Assembly (NCBI GenBank): GCA_003171235.1
Contig: PMYM01000213.1
Coordinates: forward strand, 1 to 18,756
DNA: 18,756 nt
Reading direction: 5' to 3'
Source: Phycisphaerales bacterium
Lineage (GTDB): Bacteria > Planctomycetota > Phycisphaerae > SM23-33
The notes under the pieces are model-generated. The model was not told where the DNA came from. It saw only the letters and a program-made list of their open reading frames with translations, and made no database searches. The position numbers and the translations under genes are program-made. Of the stretch, positions 7,001 through 15,006 are shown one piece after another (within the stretch, counting starts at the first letter, position 1; each line of letters starts with the position of its first letter).

Positions 7001-7039
7001 GGTGGGAGACCGCCCTGCGGGCGGTTCCTCCCACCCTAC
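7001..7039 (+). repeat. 39-nt palindromic repeat, copy C
   Basis: Identical to copy B at 1636-1674. It lies 9 nt upstream of the chosen ATG of the minus-strand membrane protein gene and would be in that gene's 5' leader if transcription starts upstream. Translating through it yields a false N-terminus GGTARRAVSH. Confidence 0.9.
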
Positions 7040-7067
7040 TGTTCTTCCCACTATATTCCGATGCTTC

Positions 7068-7092
7068 TCTCTGCGCCTCGGCGTCTCTGCGG
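7068..7092. repeat. CTCTGCG-type short tandem repeat
   Basis: Two related halves, CTCTGCGCCTCGG and CGTCTCTGCGG. They recall a CTCTGCGTCT-like intergenic repeat seen in planctomycete and verrucomicrobial genomes. That link is from memory only. Confidence 0.3.
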
Positions 7093-7118
7093 CCAGTTTT
7101 GGCGAACCCGTGGCCCCC

Positions 7119-7157
7119 GCACGCGGAACCGCTCGCTGCGCGAACGAACCCGCGTGC
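7119..7157. repeat. Long imperfect hairpin downstream of usp
   Basis: The outer arms GCACGCGG (7119-7126) and CCGCGTGC (7150-7157) pair fully. An inner stem CGCTCGC/GCGAACG has one mismatch and a TGC loop. It lies 7 nt past the stop codon of the universal stress gene on its transcribed strand, with no T-run following, so it is a repeat or a processing/stability hairpin and not an intrinsic terminator. Confidence 0.45.
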
Positions 7158-7164
7158 CCTACGG

Positions 7165-7632
7165 CTACGGCATCTCGAAGGGGTGGTCGGGGTGGCGGAT
7201 GGTCAGCACCGGGCAGAGGCTTTTGCGCACGACCTTGTCGGCCACGTTGCCCATGAGCACCTGGCGCAGGGCCGTCCGCCCGTGGGTGCCCATCACGATC
7301 AGGTTGATGTCGTTCTCCCGGGCATAGCGGATGATCTCCACGAAGGCCTTGCCGTGCATCACGGCCGTGGTGACCTCCAGGCCCTGCAGATCATCCTTGG
7401 CCAGAAATGTCCGCAACTGCTTCTGGGCGGCCGAGAGCAGTTCCTCCACCGGCGGCCCGGCCGGCACCGTGGTCAGGTCGAAGGCCACCCAGTACTGGTA
7501 GCTGTCGTCCACCACGTGGATGCAGTGCAGTTGGGCCTGGCACTGCCGGGCCAGGTAGGCGGCGTATTGCAGGGCGTAGCGGGAAAGTTCCGAGAAGTCC
7601 GTGCCGTACAGGATGCGTTTGATCTGGATCAT
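7165..7632 (-). CDS. Universal stress protein (UspA family)
   Basis: 155 aa, one Usp domain and the usual length. It opens with IKRILYGTDFSELSRYAL, the typical first strand with an Asp at residue 12. The nucleotide-binding loop is G115-TH-G118-(9 residues)-G128-N129, followed by VADKVVRKSLCPVLTIR. The pattern is that of the ATP-binding subclass, except that Asn replaces the usual Ser/Thr after the last Gly, so ATP binding is likely but not certain. No signal peptide is present, so it is cytoplasmic. The ATG at 7632 has AAAGG close upstream. It stands alone, 68 nt after the flotillin operon, and may be read from its own promoter or by read-through. Usp proteins take part in stress survival. 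The specific trigger cannot be told. Confidence 0.9.
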   Translation of the reverse strand: MIQIKRILYGTDFSELSRYALQYAAYLARQCQAQLHCIHVVDDSYQYWVAFDLTTVPAGPPVEELLSAAQKQLRTFLAKDDLQGLEVTTAVMHGKAFVEIIRYARENDINLIVMGTHGRTALRQVLMGNVADKVVRKSLCPVLTIRHPDHPFEMP

Positions 7633-7700
7633 GGCCTTTCGCGGGGGGAGCCGGCCCGCGCCTTTACGATCCGGCGGGCGTGCGGCCCGCCTGTCTTATC

Positions 7701-8429
7701 CTAGGTTTCCCAGGATGACTTTTCCTGCCGCAGGCTCTTGGGCAAGCCCAGGATTTCGTAATAGATGACCGCCCGGATCAGTTGCGAACGCTCGCCCAGG
7801 TTAAGGGCCTGCAACGCGGTTTGCTGCGCCCGGACGGCCTGCTGCGCCATCAAGCCGGTGTTACGCAAAACCCCGCGGTGCTCGCTGGCAAGCTCGGCCC
7901 GAACCTCCTGGTCCATCCGCTGCACGTTCTGGAGCACGCCGGTGCCCAGGCCCTGGCCTACCTGGTCAACGGTACGTTCGGCCACCTCGGGGGTGGCGTA
8001 ATGCATTTCCTCCGCCTGGACTTGCTGGGACGTTGGTTGAACGGCCCGGCGGCGCGTGGGAGCCATCGCCTCGGGACGGGCCTGGTCGGTTGGTGCGGGT
8101 GTGGGCTTGACCCTGGGGGGCCGCGGCGGGAAAGGCTGCCGCGACGGAGGCGCCGAAGGGATGGGCCTGGACGGCGCAGTCAGGATTACCCGCCGCCGCG
8201 CCGGGCCGCCGGACATGGGCGGCGGCGCCGCTGACCCCTGCCTGGCGGGTTCGCTCGGCGGCGGCGAGGCGGCCCTGTCAGGGGGGCGCTTCCTGCCGGC
8301 GGAGGCCTCCCGGCTGGCCTTGACGGCCTTGGCAATCGCCCCGATCACCAGCAAGACCACCAGCCCCAGCAGGCGGTACATGCCGTCGCCACTGTCGTCC
8401 GCAGCCAATATGTGCAGCATGCTCAACAT
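7701..8429 (-). CDS. Proline-rich single-pass membrane protein, last gene of the flotillin/NfeD operon
   Basis: 242 aa. There is one hydrophobic helix near the N-terminus (about residues 18-36), a basic stretch, then a long Pro/Ala/Arg-rich disordered region (about 45-135), and a predominantly helical C-terminal part with many Gln and Ala residues. The final segment ERSQLIRAVIYYEILGLPKSLR (213-234) is the only part that looks conserved; I recall similar ends in planctomycete proteins of unknown function but cannot name a family. It starts 16 nt after the floA stop, so it is very probably in the operon. Position and topology suggest a cytoplasmic-facing partner or scaffold of the flotillin microdomain. 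This is inference from context only. Confidence 0.75.
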   Translation of the reverse strand: MLSMLHILAADDSGDGMYRLLGLVVLLVIGAIAKAVKASREASAGRKRPPDRAASPPPSEPARQGSAAPPPMSGGPARRRVILTAPSRPIPSAPPSRQPFPPRPPRVKPTPAPTDQARPEAMAPTRRRAVQPTSQQVQAEEMHYATPEVAERTVDQVGQGLGTGVLQNVQRMDQEVRAELASEHRGVLRNTGLMAQQAVRAQQTALQALNLGERSQLIRAVIYYEILGLPKSLRQEKSSWET

Positions 8430-8445
8430 GTTTTCCGTTCACTTC

Positions 8446-9510
8446 TTACGACTTGGCACTGCCCTCTCCGCCGGGCTGGCCGCCGATTATCTCGCGCATA
8501 GAGGTGTCGGCCTGGATGTTCCGCATGCGGTAGTAATCCATGATGCCCAGGTTGCCCTTGCGGAAGGAATCGGCCATGGCCTTGGGGATCTCCGCCTCGG
8601 CCAGCACCACCTTGGCCCGGTTCTCGCGGACCAGGGCCTGCATCTCCTGCTCGCGGGCCATGGCCATCGCCCGGCGCTTCTCGGCCTCGGCCTGGAAGCG
8701 GCGCTTGTCGGCCTCGGCCTGGGCGGCCTGGAGATTGGCCCCCACGTTCTCGCCCACGTCCACGTCGGCGATGTCGATGGAAAGGATCTTGAAGGCCGTG
8801 CCGCTGTCGAGGCCCTTGTTCAGCACCGTCTTGGAGATCATGTCCGGGTTGCTCAATACATGCTTGTACGATTCGGCCGAGCCGATGGTGGTGACGATGC
8901 CCTCGCCCACGCGGGCGATGATGGTCTCCTCGGTGGCCCCGCCGACCAGGCTTTCGATGTTCGTGCGCACGGTCACGCGGGCCCTGGCCTTGAGCTGGAT
9001 GCCGTCCTTGGCCACGGCGTCGATGGTGGTCTTGCCGCTGGCGGGGTTGGGGCAGTCGATGATCTTGGGGTTGACGGAGGTCTGCACGGCGTCCAGGATG
9101 TCGCGCCCGGCCAGGTCGATGGCGGTGGCGGTCTTCCAGGTCAGCGGGATGTTGGCCCGGTTGGCCGCGATCAGGGCGATGACCACGTTCCGCACCCGCC
9201 CGCCGGCCAGGTAGTGGCTCTCCAGGTCGTTGGTGGAAATGTCGTTAAGCCCGGCGCGCACCGCCTGGATCTTGGAGACCACGATGGTGCGGGTATCGAC
9301 CTTCCTGAACCGCTGGCCGATCAGCTCCCCTATCGTGATCTTGGCCCCGGCAAAAAGGCCCTGGATCCACAGCCCGAGAACCTGGAAGACCAGGAAGGCG
9401 AAAAACAGGGCTATCAGGCCGCCGATGATTATCACGGCCCACCAGGCCGGATGGATGCCCTGTGAAGAGGGCTGGTTTATCTGGGCCAGGATCGTCGCTA
9501 TTCCAAACAT
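8446..9510 (-). CDS. floA: Flotillin-like protein FloA
   Basis: 354 aa from the ATG at 9510, which has AAAGGA 6 nt upstream; an in-frame start at 9543 lacks such support. A hairpin membrane segment lies at about residues 24-50, followed by the SPFH/flotillin domain. Long stretches match the FloA (YqfA) family: AGLNDISTNDLESHYLAGG, AANRANIPLTW, AIDLAGRDILDAVQTSVNPK, ARVTVRTNIESLVGG, NPDMISKTVLNKGLDSGTA and ILSIDIADVDVGENVGA. A charged Ala/Glu/Arg-rich coiled coil follows (about 240-300), then GIMDYYRMRNIQADT. FloA oligomerises in the cytoplasmic membrane and organises lipid microdomains. The two NfeD genes upstream are its usual operon partners. The ASGKTT insertion after SVNPKIIDCPNP is not in the Bacillus form as I recall it. 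Confidence 0.96.
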   Translation of the reverse strand: MFGIATILAQINQPSSQGIHPAWWAVIIIGGLIALFFAFLVFQVLGLWIQGLFAGAKITIGELIGQRFRKVDTRTIVVSKIQAVRAGLNDISTNDLESHYLAGGRVRNVVIALIAANRANIPLTWKTATAIDLAGRDILDAVQTSVNPKIIDCPNPASGKTTIDAVAKDGIQLKARARVTVRTNIESLVGGATEETIIARVGEGIVTTIGSAESYKHVLSNPDMISKTVLNKGLDSGTAFKILSIDIADVDVGENVGANLQAAQAEADKRRFQAEAEKRRAMAMAREQEMQALVRENRAKVVLAEAEIPKAMADSFRKGNLGIMDYYRMRNIQADTSMREIIGGQPGGEGSAKS

Positions 9511-9588
9511 GGTGTTCCTTTCAAGTTCGCCGCCCGGGGGCAAGCATACAAACCTCTTGGTTGTTTTTCCTCTTTCTTCAGTTATTCA

Positions 9589-9604
9589 AATCGCGGCCGC
9601 GATT
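9589..9604. repeat. 16-bp perfect palindrome in floA leader
   Basis: AATCGCGGCCGCGATT is fully self-complementary. It lies in the 100-bp gap between the short nfeD stop and the floA start, 79 nt upstream of floA. It could be a protein-binding site or a chance GC-rich palindrome. Confidence 0.35.
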
Positions 9605-9610
9605 GGTGCC

Positions 9611-10108
9611 TCAGGCCTCCTGCGCCACGGCCCGGACCACCAGGTTCATGCCGTCGGTGGCGATGACCTTGACCGTCGCCCCCATGGCGATGACGCCGCT
9701 TTCGGCCAGGGCGGGCAGGCGCTGGCCCTGGATGCGGACTATGCCCACCGGGCGCAGGGCCGACTCGGCCTGGCCCGTCTGGCCGATGAGGCTTTCGTAA
9801 TGCTGGGCCTGGGGCGTGCCCGTGGCCGTCAATTCCGGCATCTTCGCCAGAAACAGCCTCCGCCCGATAAAGGTGTTAGGCAGCACGCGGAAAACCCCTA
9901 TCAGGTACAGCGGCACGCCCACCAGCAGGGCCACGATCATCGCTATGCCCAGCACGTTGGATATCGAAAACGACAGCACCACCGCCCCCACCAGGGCGGC
10001 TGTGCCCATCACCGCCAATAGCCCGAAAGACGGTATCACCGTCTCCAGCAGGAATATCATCAGCCCCGCCGCCACCAGCAGTATGATCTCGACGATTGTC
10101 CAAGCCAT
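9611..10108 (-). CDS. Short NfeD-family membrane protein with C-terminal OB-fold domain
   Basis: 165 aa from the ATG at 10108. A GTG two codons upstream (10114) is also possible, and AGGG upstream fits either start. Three to four hydrophobic helices occupy residues 3-75 (WTIVEIILLVAAGLMIFLLE, GLLAVMGTAALVGAVVLSF, VLGIAMIVALLVGVPLYLIG). The C-terminal part (about 105-165) has the NfeD OB-fold pattern LIGQTGQAESALRPVGIVRIQG, then GVIAMGATVKVIATDGMNLVVRAV. The family works with flotillin/stomatin proteins, and floA is the next gene. It lacks the protease domain of the long NfeD encoded just upstream, so the operon supplies both forms. It is an integral membrane protein with the OB domain predicted to be soluble. 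Confidence 0.92.
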   Translation of the reverse strand: MAWTIVEIILLVAAGLMIFLLETVIPSFGLLAVMGTAALVGAVVLSFSISNVLGIAMIVALLVGVPLYLIGVFRVLPNTFIGRRLFLAKMPELTATGTPQAQHYESLIGQTGQAESALRPVGIVRIQGQRLPALAESGVIAMGATVKVIATDGMNLVVRAVAQEA

Positions 10109-10166
10109 GGTCACAACGCCCTGAATGTAAGTCCGAACTTCCTAAGTTCCCTACGGACAGATCGTA

Positions 10167-10270
10167 GGTGAATCGGTTAATCAGTTGATCGGTTAATCGG
10201 TGATTAAATCCGCATTTCGGAACGACTGCTGATTAACCGATTCACTGATTCACCGATTCACCGATTCACC
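10167..10270. repeat. Inverted array of 8-bp units between the two nfeD genes
   Basis: The left arm (10167-10207) is built of variants of GGTGAATC and GGTTAATC. The right arm (10231-10270) is built of the reverse complement, as GATTAACC, GATTCACT and then GATTCACC three times. A 23-nt spacer separates them, so the transcript could form a long imperfect hairpin. The remaining part of the 167-nt gap (10109-10166) has only small hairpins such as GAACTT-CCT-AAGTTC at 10135-10149. Confidence 0.8.
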
Positions 10271-10275
10271 TGTCT

Positions 10276-11958
10276 CTATATCTGCTCCACAAAAACCGTG
10301 GCGCCTTCCAGGCGGAGCACGCGCACCTGGCTGCCGGCCTCGATGATGCCGCCCTCGCTTTCGACGTCCAGCAACTGGTCGCCGAAACGCACCTTGCCGG
10401 CCGGGCGGCAGCGGCTCTCCACCACCCCGACATCCCCCGGCTGGATGCGGCGCAGCGGGCTTTCCGCCGGCAGTTGCGGAGCCGACCCCACCTGCACCGG
10501 CGGCAGCACCAGCTTGCCCGCCACCGGCAGGCGATGGAGGTACTTGCCCAGCAGCGGCAGGCAGGCCGTCGCCGCCAGGAAGGCCACCAGCAGGGCAAAA
10601 ATGCTGTCGGTGAAGCTGCTCCATTGCAACGGCGTGTCGGGCAGGATCTTGCCCGGCGAGGCCGGCGCCAGCATGCCCAGCATGCCCACCAGTATGCACA
10701 CCAGGCCGATCACCCCCAGCACCAGCATGCCCGGCGTGACGAAAATCTCGATGCCCAGCAGCACCAGCCCCAGCAGCAGCACCGCGATCTGCCACCACTC
10801 GGCCATGCCGATCAGGTAGCGGCTGCCGAAGATGATGACAAAGCAGCAGACGGCGATGATCAACCCCAGGCCGTGGGGCAGGTGGCTCTCGGTGTACAGG
10901 GCCATGATGGCCACGAAGACCAAAAACCCCACCAGCACCGGGCTGGTCATCAAGCCCACCAGCGTCTCAGACCAGTTGTCTTCCAGCACCGTGGCCGCCC
11001 GGATCACATTGTAGTGACCGGCCAACTGGTCCAGGTCGTCGGCGATGATCCGGGTGAAATTGAATTCGACGGCCTGGCGGGCGGTCATGGTCACCAGCGT
11101 GTTGGGTCCGTCGGCCACCCTGAGGAATTCCCAGGGCTGTTGCTCCGCCGGCCAGGTCGTCGGCTGGCTCGCGGCCGGGATGTTGAGCACCGGGCCGGGT
11201 AGGTTTTCCTTGTCCACGTAACGCAGTTCGCGGGTCTGGCGGTTGCGCACCAGCCATACCTCCAGCGGCAGGCTGACCATGGCCTCGCACAGCGGCACGC
11301 TATAGCCGCCGGCTTCGGCCAGGTCGCGGATCTGGGCCCGGATATAGGATTCGATCTTGCCGCGTTCAGCCGGCGGGATGGGGACGTAACCTTCCGGGCC
11401 GACCATCACCGGCATGGAGTCGCCCAGTTTGCCGCGGGGGGTCATGGCGATTTCGCTGCAGGCCAGACTGATGATGGCGCCGGCGCTTATAGCCTCGCTG
11501 TTCACAAAGGCCACGGTGCGGATATTCTTGAGATTGTTGTTGATCAGGGCAACGATACTCAGCATCGCCTGGCCTTCGCCGCCGGGGGTGTCGATATCGA
11601 AGATGACGATCTGGGCCCCGGAGGCAAGGCAGCGCAGCACTTTCCGCTCAATGCTCTTGAAGGTCGTGCCCGTGATCGGGCCGTGGATGGGAATGACAAA
11701 GGCCTTTTCGATCTTGGCCGGCATGGGTGGGCGCTTCACCTGGGGCAGGGCGAACCAGCCTTCGAGCGTGACTATGCGGTCCTCCTCGATCTTCCGCTGG
11801 GCCAGCAGGGCTTCCAGCCCCGACAGGGAGGAGGCCGATGTGGTGGTTACACGCTGGCGATCTTGCGAATCCGACCCGCTGGCTGAAGCCATCGCCCCAA
11901 GGGCAAGAAGGCCTGCAAAGACCGCCGCTATTATCCACTTGTTGGTGTGCTGGGACAC
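10276..11958 (-). CDS. Long NfeD-family membrane protein with ClpP-class serine protease domain
   Basis: 560 aa. A GTG start at 11958 has AGGGA 7 nt upstream. A signal peptide or first helix lies at residues 8-27. The ClpP/crotonase-like protease domain spans about 85-320, with VIPIHGPITG, FDIDTPGG (120-127) and VNSEAISAGAIISLACSEIAMTP, where Ser158 in ISAGA is the likely nucleophile. About five membrane helices follow (roughly 340-450), then a C-terminal OB-fold domain. This is the domain order of membrane-bound NfeD serine proteases of the PH1510/YqeZ type, somewhat long because of an insert before the helices. Proteins of this group associate with stomatin/flotillin partners. It is the first gene of the nfeD-nfeD-floA-membrane protein operon and begins only 41 bp after the restriction endonuclease gene. 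Confidence 0.94.
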   Translation of the reverse strand: MSQHTNKWIIAAVFAGLLALGAMASASGSDSQDRQRVTTTSASSLSGLEALLAQRKIEEDRIVTLEGWFALPQVKRPPMPAKIEKAFVIPIHGPITGTTFKSIERKVLRCLASGAQIVIFDIDTPGGEGQAMLSIVALINNNLKNIRTVAFVNSEAISAGAIISLACSEIAMTPRGKLGDSMPVMVGPEGYVPIPPAERGKIESYIRAQIRDLAEAGGYSVPLCEAMVSLPLEVWLVRNRQTRELRYVDKENLPGPVLNIPAASQPTTWPAEQQPWEFLRVADGPNTLVTMTARQAVEFNFTRIIADDLDQLAGHYNVIRAATVLEDNWSETLVGLMTSPVLVGFLVFVAIMALYTESHLPHGLGLIIAVCCFVIIFGSRYLIGMAEWWQIAVLLLGLVLLGIEIFVTPGMLVLGVIGLVCILVGMLGMLAPASPGKILPDTPLQWSSFTDSIFALLVAFLAATACLPLLGKYLHRLPVAGKLVLPPVQVGSAPQLPAESPLRRIQPGDVGVVESRCRPAGKVRFGDQLLDVESEGGIIEAGSQVRVLRLEGATVFVEQI

Positions 11959-11999
11959 CTATACGTCCCTTTCCAGCCAAGATGGCAATCTGCCGTTGA

Positions 12000-13088
12000 T
12001 TAGTCCTCTACGCCCAGTATTTCAGACAATCGTTGCCGATTTCCATCCCGGCGATAATAGATTAGATAGTCAGGTTCGGACAAGAACCAGACAAAAGAGC
12101 CCCAGGCAATTGCCGAGGCCGTCTTGCGGAAGACGTCGTCGGTCTTGGCCCGCATGGCCGTCACGAAGGCGAGATTCCTCTCCGAGAAGCCGCCCTTGAC
12201 CGCCCAGGCCGTCAATTCACGCTTGCGCTTCTGATCCACCGGGCCGTCCGAGGCCACTGCCTCGACGAACACCAGCATAGTCCTCGGACCCAGGTCTGCC
12301 AGGACGATATCCGGCAGCAATTCCTCCGCCGATATGTCCAGGTGCAGCCGGCGGGCCAACCTTTCGTCCCGTTCCACGACCTTGCGCCGCGATTCGCTGA
12401 GAAACACCACGGCCGGTTTATGCAGAAATCGCGCGGTGAATTCCTCAATGACCGCCTTGGAAATCAAGGAACTCGGGCCAGGCGACATGAGCCGTGATTC
12501 CCCGTTGGGGAAGCGTACGACCACCCGCTGATTGCTGGCGCCGGTTGCTCCCTCCCGAAGCAGGTGAATCCGGGCCAGATGTTCTCGCTTGAGATTGTCT
12601 TCCTGCCAGAGCAGAGCTTTTTCGGGAAAGTCCTTGTCCGCGCAGAGCAGCAATTGGGCAAAGCTCCTGGCCAGCGCATATCTTGGCGTGCTGGAAGTGA
12701 CGGGCAAATCCTGCCTTTCCACCGCCGCCCCGACTTCCAAGAGCCCGTAACGGATAGTCTCATCGCGGATAGGCTCACGGGTGTTGTCGGCGTACCACCG
12801 GCCCTTGATAGCCTTGCGGGTGGAGCGAAGCGATTGATGGCACCAAGTCTGGCGGGTCTTCCGGTCGGTCTTGCCCGCCTGGACATCGCTCATGCGTGTC
12901 ACCTGATTGGGGCGAATCCACTTATCCTCCCCTTCAATCGCGCCAGCATAGAGCATGACAAAAACGGTCTTGGCCGCGATTTCCCGCACCAGATAATTGC
13001 GGTTGTCCGTTCCCTCCGGGAAAATCACGGGCAATCGCCGGTGGATTGTCTGCACAGACGGCAGTGATTCCAAGTTCAGGTCACTCAA
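12000..13088 (-). CDS. Type II restriction endonuclease, BsuBI/PstI family
   Basis: 362 aa if started at the TTG at 13088, which overlaps the methyltransferase stop by 8 nt. Longer forms would translate 41 residues that are a shadow of the methyltransferase 3' end. The new N-terminus, SDLNLESLPSVQTIHRRLPVIFPEG, then fits the family. An N-terminal helical/winged domain contains RNYLVREIAAKTVFVMLYAGAIEG and WIRPNQVTRMSD. The C-terminal nuclease domain contains PDIVLADLG (259-267) and LVFVEAVASDGPVDQKRKRE (from 272), with Asp260 and Glu276 as likely metal ligands of a PD-(D/E)xK-like site. Known members cut CTGCAG, but specificity varies and is not proven here. It acts with the methyltransferase immediately upstream. 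No controller-protein gene is seen. Confidence 0.88.
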   Translation of the reverse strand: MSDLNLESLPSVQTIHRRLPVIFPEGTDNRNYLVREIAAKTVFVMLYAGAIEGEDKWIRPNQVTRMSDVQAGKTDRKTRQTWCHQSLRSTRKAIKGRWYADNTREPIRDETIRYGLLEVGAAVERQDLPVTSSTPRYALARSFAQLLLCADKDFPEKALLWQEDNLKREHLARIHLLREGATGASNQRVVVRFPNGESRLMSPGPSSLISKAVIEEFTARFLHKPAVVFLSESRRKVVERDERLARRLHLDISAEELLPDIVLADLGPRTMLVFVEAVASDGPVDQKRKRELTAWAVKGGFSERNLAFVTAMRAKTDDVFRKTASAIAWGSFVWFLSEPDYLIYYRRDGNRQRLSEILGVED

Positions 13089-14895
13089 GCGAAACCCCGT
13101 ACCGGGTAGCCAGGAAGGACTCCACCTCGCCCGGGCCGGCCCGCTGGTCAAGCAGCCCGCTAAGTTCGCGCATGCTTTCCACGGGCGGCAAGGGGAGTTG
13201 TTCCAGTTCATAGGCAGAGACGGCCACGCTTCCGTTGACGCAGCGGAAGAGGCGGTCCAAAACGCTTGAATTGAGCAATGCCGCCAGTGCCCGCAACGAG
13301 ATTTCCGGCCGGCCTGAAGGCACTATGACGTTCAGGTGGTTTTCTACTATTGCCCCGCCGTATTGGCCCAGGAAAGCCGCTCCCAAAACGGCGGCCACCA
13401 GTCGCCGCGACTGTTCCTTGGCCGTCGTCCGCTGGACCAGGATGCAGGGCTGCCGGGTGACGAGAAAACCCTGCCCTTCCCGCAATTTGACATACGTCGC
13501 GCGATGGTGTCTTTGGCAGGAAAACAAGAAGGCCCCATCCCGCTGCACGGATTCCGCCCAGATCAGGGGATAGCATTTCTTGCTGGGGTGTTGCCGCAGT
13601 TGATCCTTGTGCCTGTTCCAGACCAAAGGCCCGGTCTTGACCTCGAATCCCAGGTCACGCAACCGCGTCGGCATGTGGGCAAACAGCCGGCACAACGGCA
13701 GTTCCTTCTTCTCCCGGGGCAGTATCCAGGGCGAGACCAGCCCCTCGCCCAGCTTGACCTGCCCGATAGGCACAACCTGGCAGGAATCCCCGCCGCGGCC
13801 AGGGCTTATGCCGCTGACGCTGATCCTCCCGTCGCGGCTCGACTTGCGGAAAACGGACAGGCACGTCTCCTGTAGAACGTCCTTGAACACGCCGGAGCGG
13901 TCCGTGACAAAATCAATCGCCCGCAGGGGGCAACTGCGGCGCAGGAAACCGCGCAGGTTCTTGTAGTACAGCCCCCCCAGAAAAGACGTGGGCGTGACAA
14001 AGGCCAAGAGTCCCTGGTCGCCCGTCAATTCCGTGGCCAGGTGCACGAAAACTCCGTACAAATTGGCGTGTCCATAGAGCGTCTGACCGAATCTCTCCCG
14101 CAGAGCGTCGGGCAGGCTGACCCGCCCGTAAGGCGGGTTACCGATGACGAGGCTGAACTGCCGGCCAAGAGTTCGAGAAAGTTCAAGGGCGTCGCCCGCG
14201 TGAACGATGGTCGGGATTTCCTGGTAGCTCGGAACATACTGGGCCAGCGCCGAATCAACCCACACCTGGGTCAGCCAAGCCAAAAAACCGTCCTTCTCAA
14301 CGCCGGCCAGATTGCCGGCTATGTGCTCCATGATCTTGTCAGCCTGCCATTTTCGCCTCTGCAGGTGGTCCGCCATTTGCCTGGCCAGGGGGGCAACGAA
14401 AGCCCCGCCGCCACAGGCCGGGTCGATGGCCGAACCGGTTTCCCAGTCAAAGCCATTCTCGCAGGCCAGCGATATCAACCGGTCAACGAGCACCGGGGGT
14501 GTAAAGTAGATGCCGTTCTGGCTGCGTGTGGTTTCCGGCAAGAGATGGGCGTAGAGCGTGGCCAGTTGGTAAGCCGCCTGGGCTTCGTCCATGCTCGCGG
14601 CGGCTTTGCCCGTGGCCTGGGCCAGTTGCCGTATATCCTCGTCAAGCCGGAAATCCACGCTCGGGCAGACCCGCACGGGGCGATGCGGATGCAACTTCCG
14701 CCAGAATTCCCTGGCCGCCTGATGCACGTATTCACGGGCAAACCCGATCTGCCGTTCCTGAGAAAGCCGTGCGGCCCGATCGCGCAAACCGGCCCAGTCG
14801 ATCCGCAGGACTGTCTCTGTGGGCGATCCGACGGCGGTGCGCATGAAGCGCCGCAGTTGCTCTTCCCGCAAATTGGTTGAGGCCAGGCCCGACAT
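13081..14895 (-). CDS. N6-adenine DNA methyltransferase of the restriction-modification pair
   Basis: 604 aa from the ATG at 14895. An in-frame extension to 15201 would run through the promoter region and into the divergent gene and has no domain content. The sequence shows GIYFTPPVLVDRLI (128-141, motif X region), the SAM-binding motif I DPACGGGAF (158-166), motif IV NPPY (253-256) and ANLYGVFVHLA. This order is that of gamma-class N6-adenine methyltransferases. The C-terminal half, with poor motif content, should hold the target-recognition domain. M.BsuBI and M.PstI are about 500 aa, so this one has roughly 100 extra residues, mostly an Arg-rich N-terminal helical region. It methylates host sites to protect them from the endonuclease that overlaps its stop codon. 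At least nine CTGCAG sites occur in the window. Confidence 0.92.
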   Translation of the reverse strand: MSGLASTNLREEQLRRFMRTAVGSPTETVLRIDWAGLRDRAARLSQERQIGFAREYVHQAAREFWRKLHPHRPVRVCPSVDFRLDEDIRQLAQATGKAAASMDEAQAAYQLATLYAHLLPETTRSQNGIYFTPPVLVDRLISLACENGFDWETGSAIDPACGGGAFVAPLARQMADHLQRRKWQADKIMEHIAGNLAGVEKDGFLAWLTQVWVDSALAQYVPSYQEIPTIVHAGDALELSRTLGRQFSLVIGNPPYGRVSLPDALRERFGQTLYGHANLYGVFVHLATELTGDQGLLAFVTPTSFLGGLYYKNLRGFLRRSCPLRAIDFVTDRSGVFKDVLQETCLSVFRKSSRDGRISVSGISPGRGGDSCQVVPIGQVKLGEGLVSPWILPREKKELPLCRLFAHMPTRLRDLGFEVKTGPLVWNRHKDQLRQHPSKKCYPLIWAESVQRDGAFLFSCQRHHRATYVKLREGQGFLVTRQPCILVQRTTAKEQSRRLVAAVLGAAFLGQYGGAIVENHLNVIVPSGRPEISLRALAALLNSSVLDRLFRCVNGSVAVSAYELEQLPLPPVESMRELSGLLDQRAGPGEVESFLATRYGVSLE

Positions 14896-14939
14896 ACCAC
14901 CGTCCAATCCCGCAGATAGAAAGGTTCCACGCCTGCACG

Positions 14940-14968
14940 ATTCTACGCCCTGCCCCGTCTGGCGGCAA
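14940..14968 (-). promoter_or_regulatory. Candidate sigma70-like promoter of the restriction-modification pair
   Basis: On the minus strand TTGCCG (14963-14968), a 17-bp spacer and TAGAAT (14940-14945) lie upstream of the methyltransferase ATG, giving a leader of about 38 nt. The matches are 4/6 and 5/6 to the consensus. Confidence 0.45.
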
Positions 14969-15006
14969 CAAAGAACAAGGACGAAAGCCGCCCCTGATCC
15001 CTTCAA

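Noticed and set aside
6993..7034. N-terminal extension of the acyl-carrier-like membrane protein from a GTG
   Set aside because: The extra residues are encoded by the 39-nt repeat that also occurs between genes at 1636-1674, so a start after the repeat is preferred.
8056..9465. A 469-codon open frame on the plus strand opposite floA and its neighbour
   Set aside because: It is an antisense shadow caused by GC-rich codon use. The product is a His/Gly/Asp-rich composition with no domain, and the minus strand encodes clear FloA.
10167..10270. CRISPR array
   Set aside because: The units are 8 bp and contiguous, with inverted copies. There are no unique spacers of regular length and no cas genes.
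13089..13211. 41-residue N-terminal extension of the restriction endonuclease
   Set aside because: It overlaps the methyltransferase 3' end in another frame and has a shadow-like composition. The family-like N-terminus begins near the TTG at 13088.
12000..14895. Evidence that CTGCAG is the recognition site
   Set aside because: Family membership alone does not fix specificity, and CTGCAG is not avoided in the window (at least nine sites). It is left as a hypothesis for methylation data.
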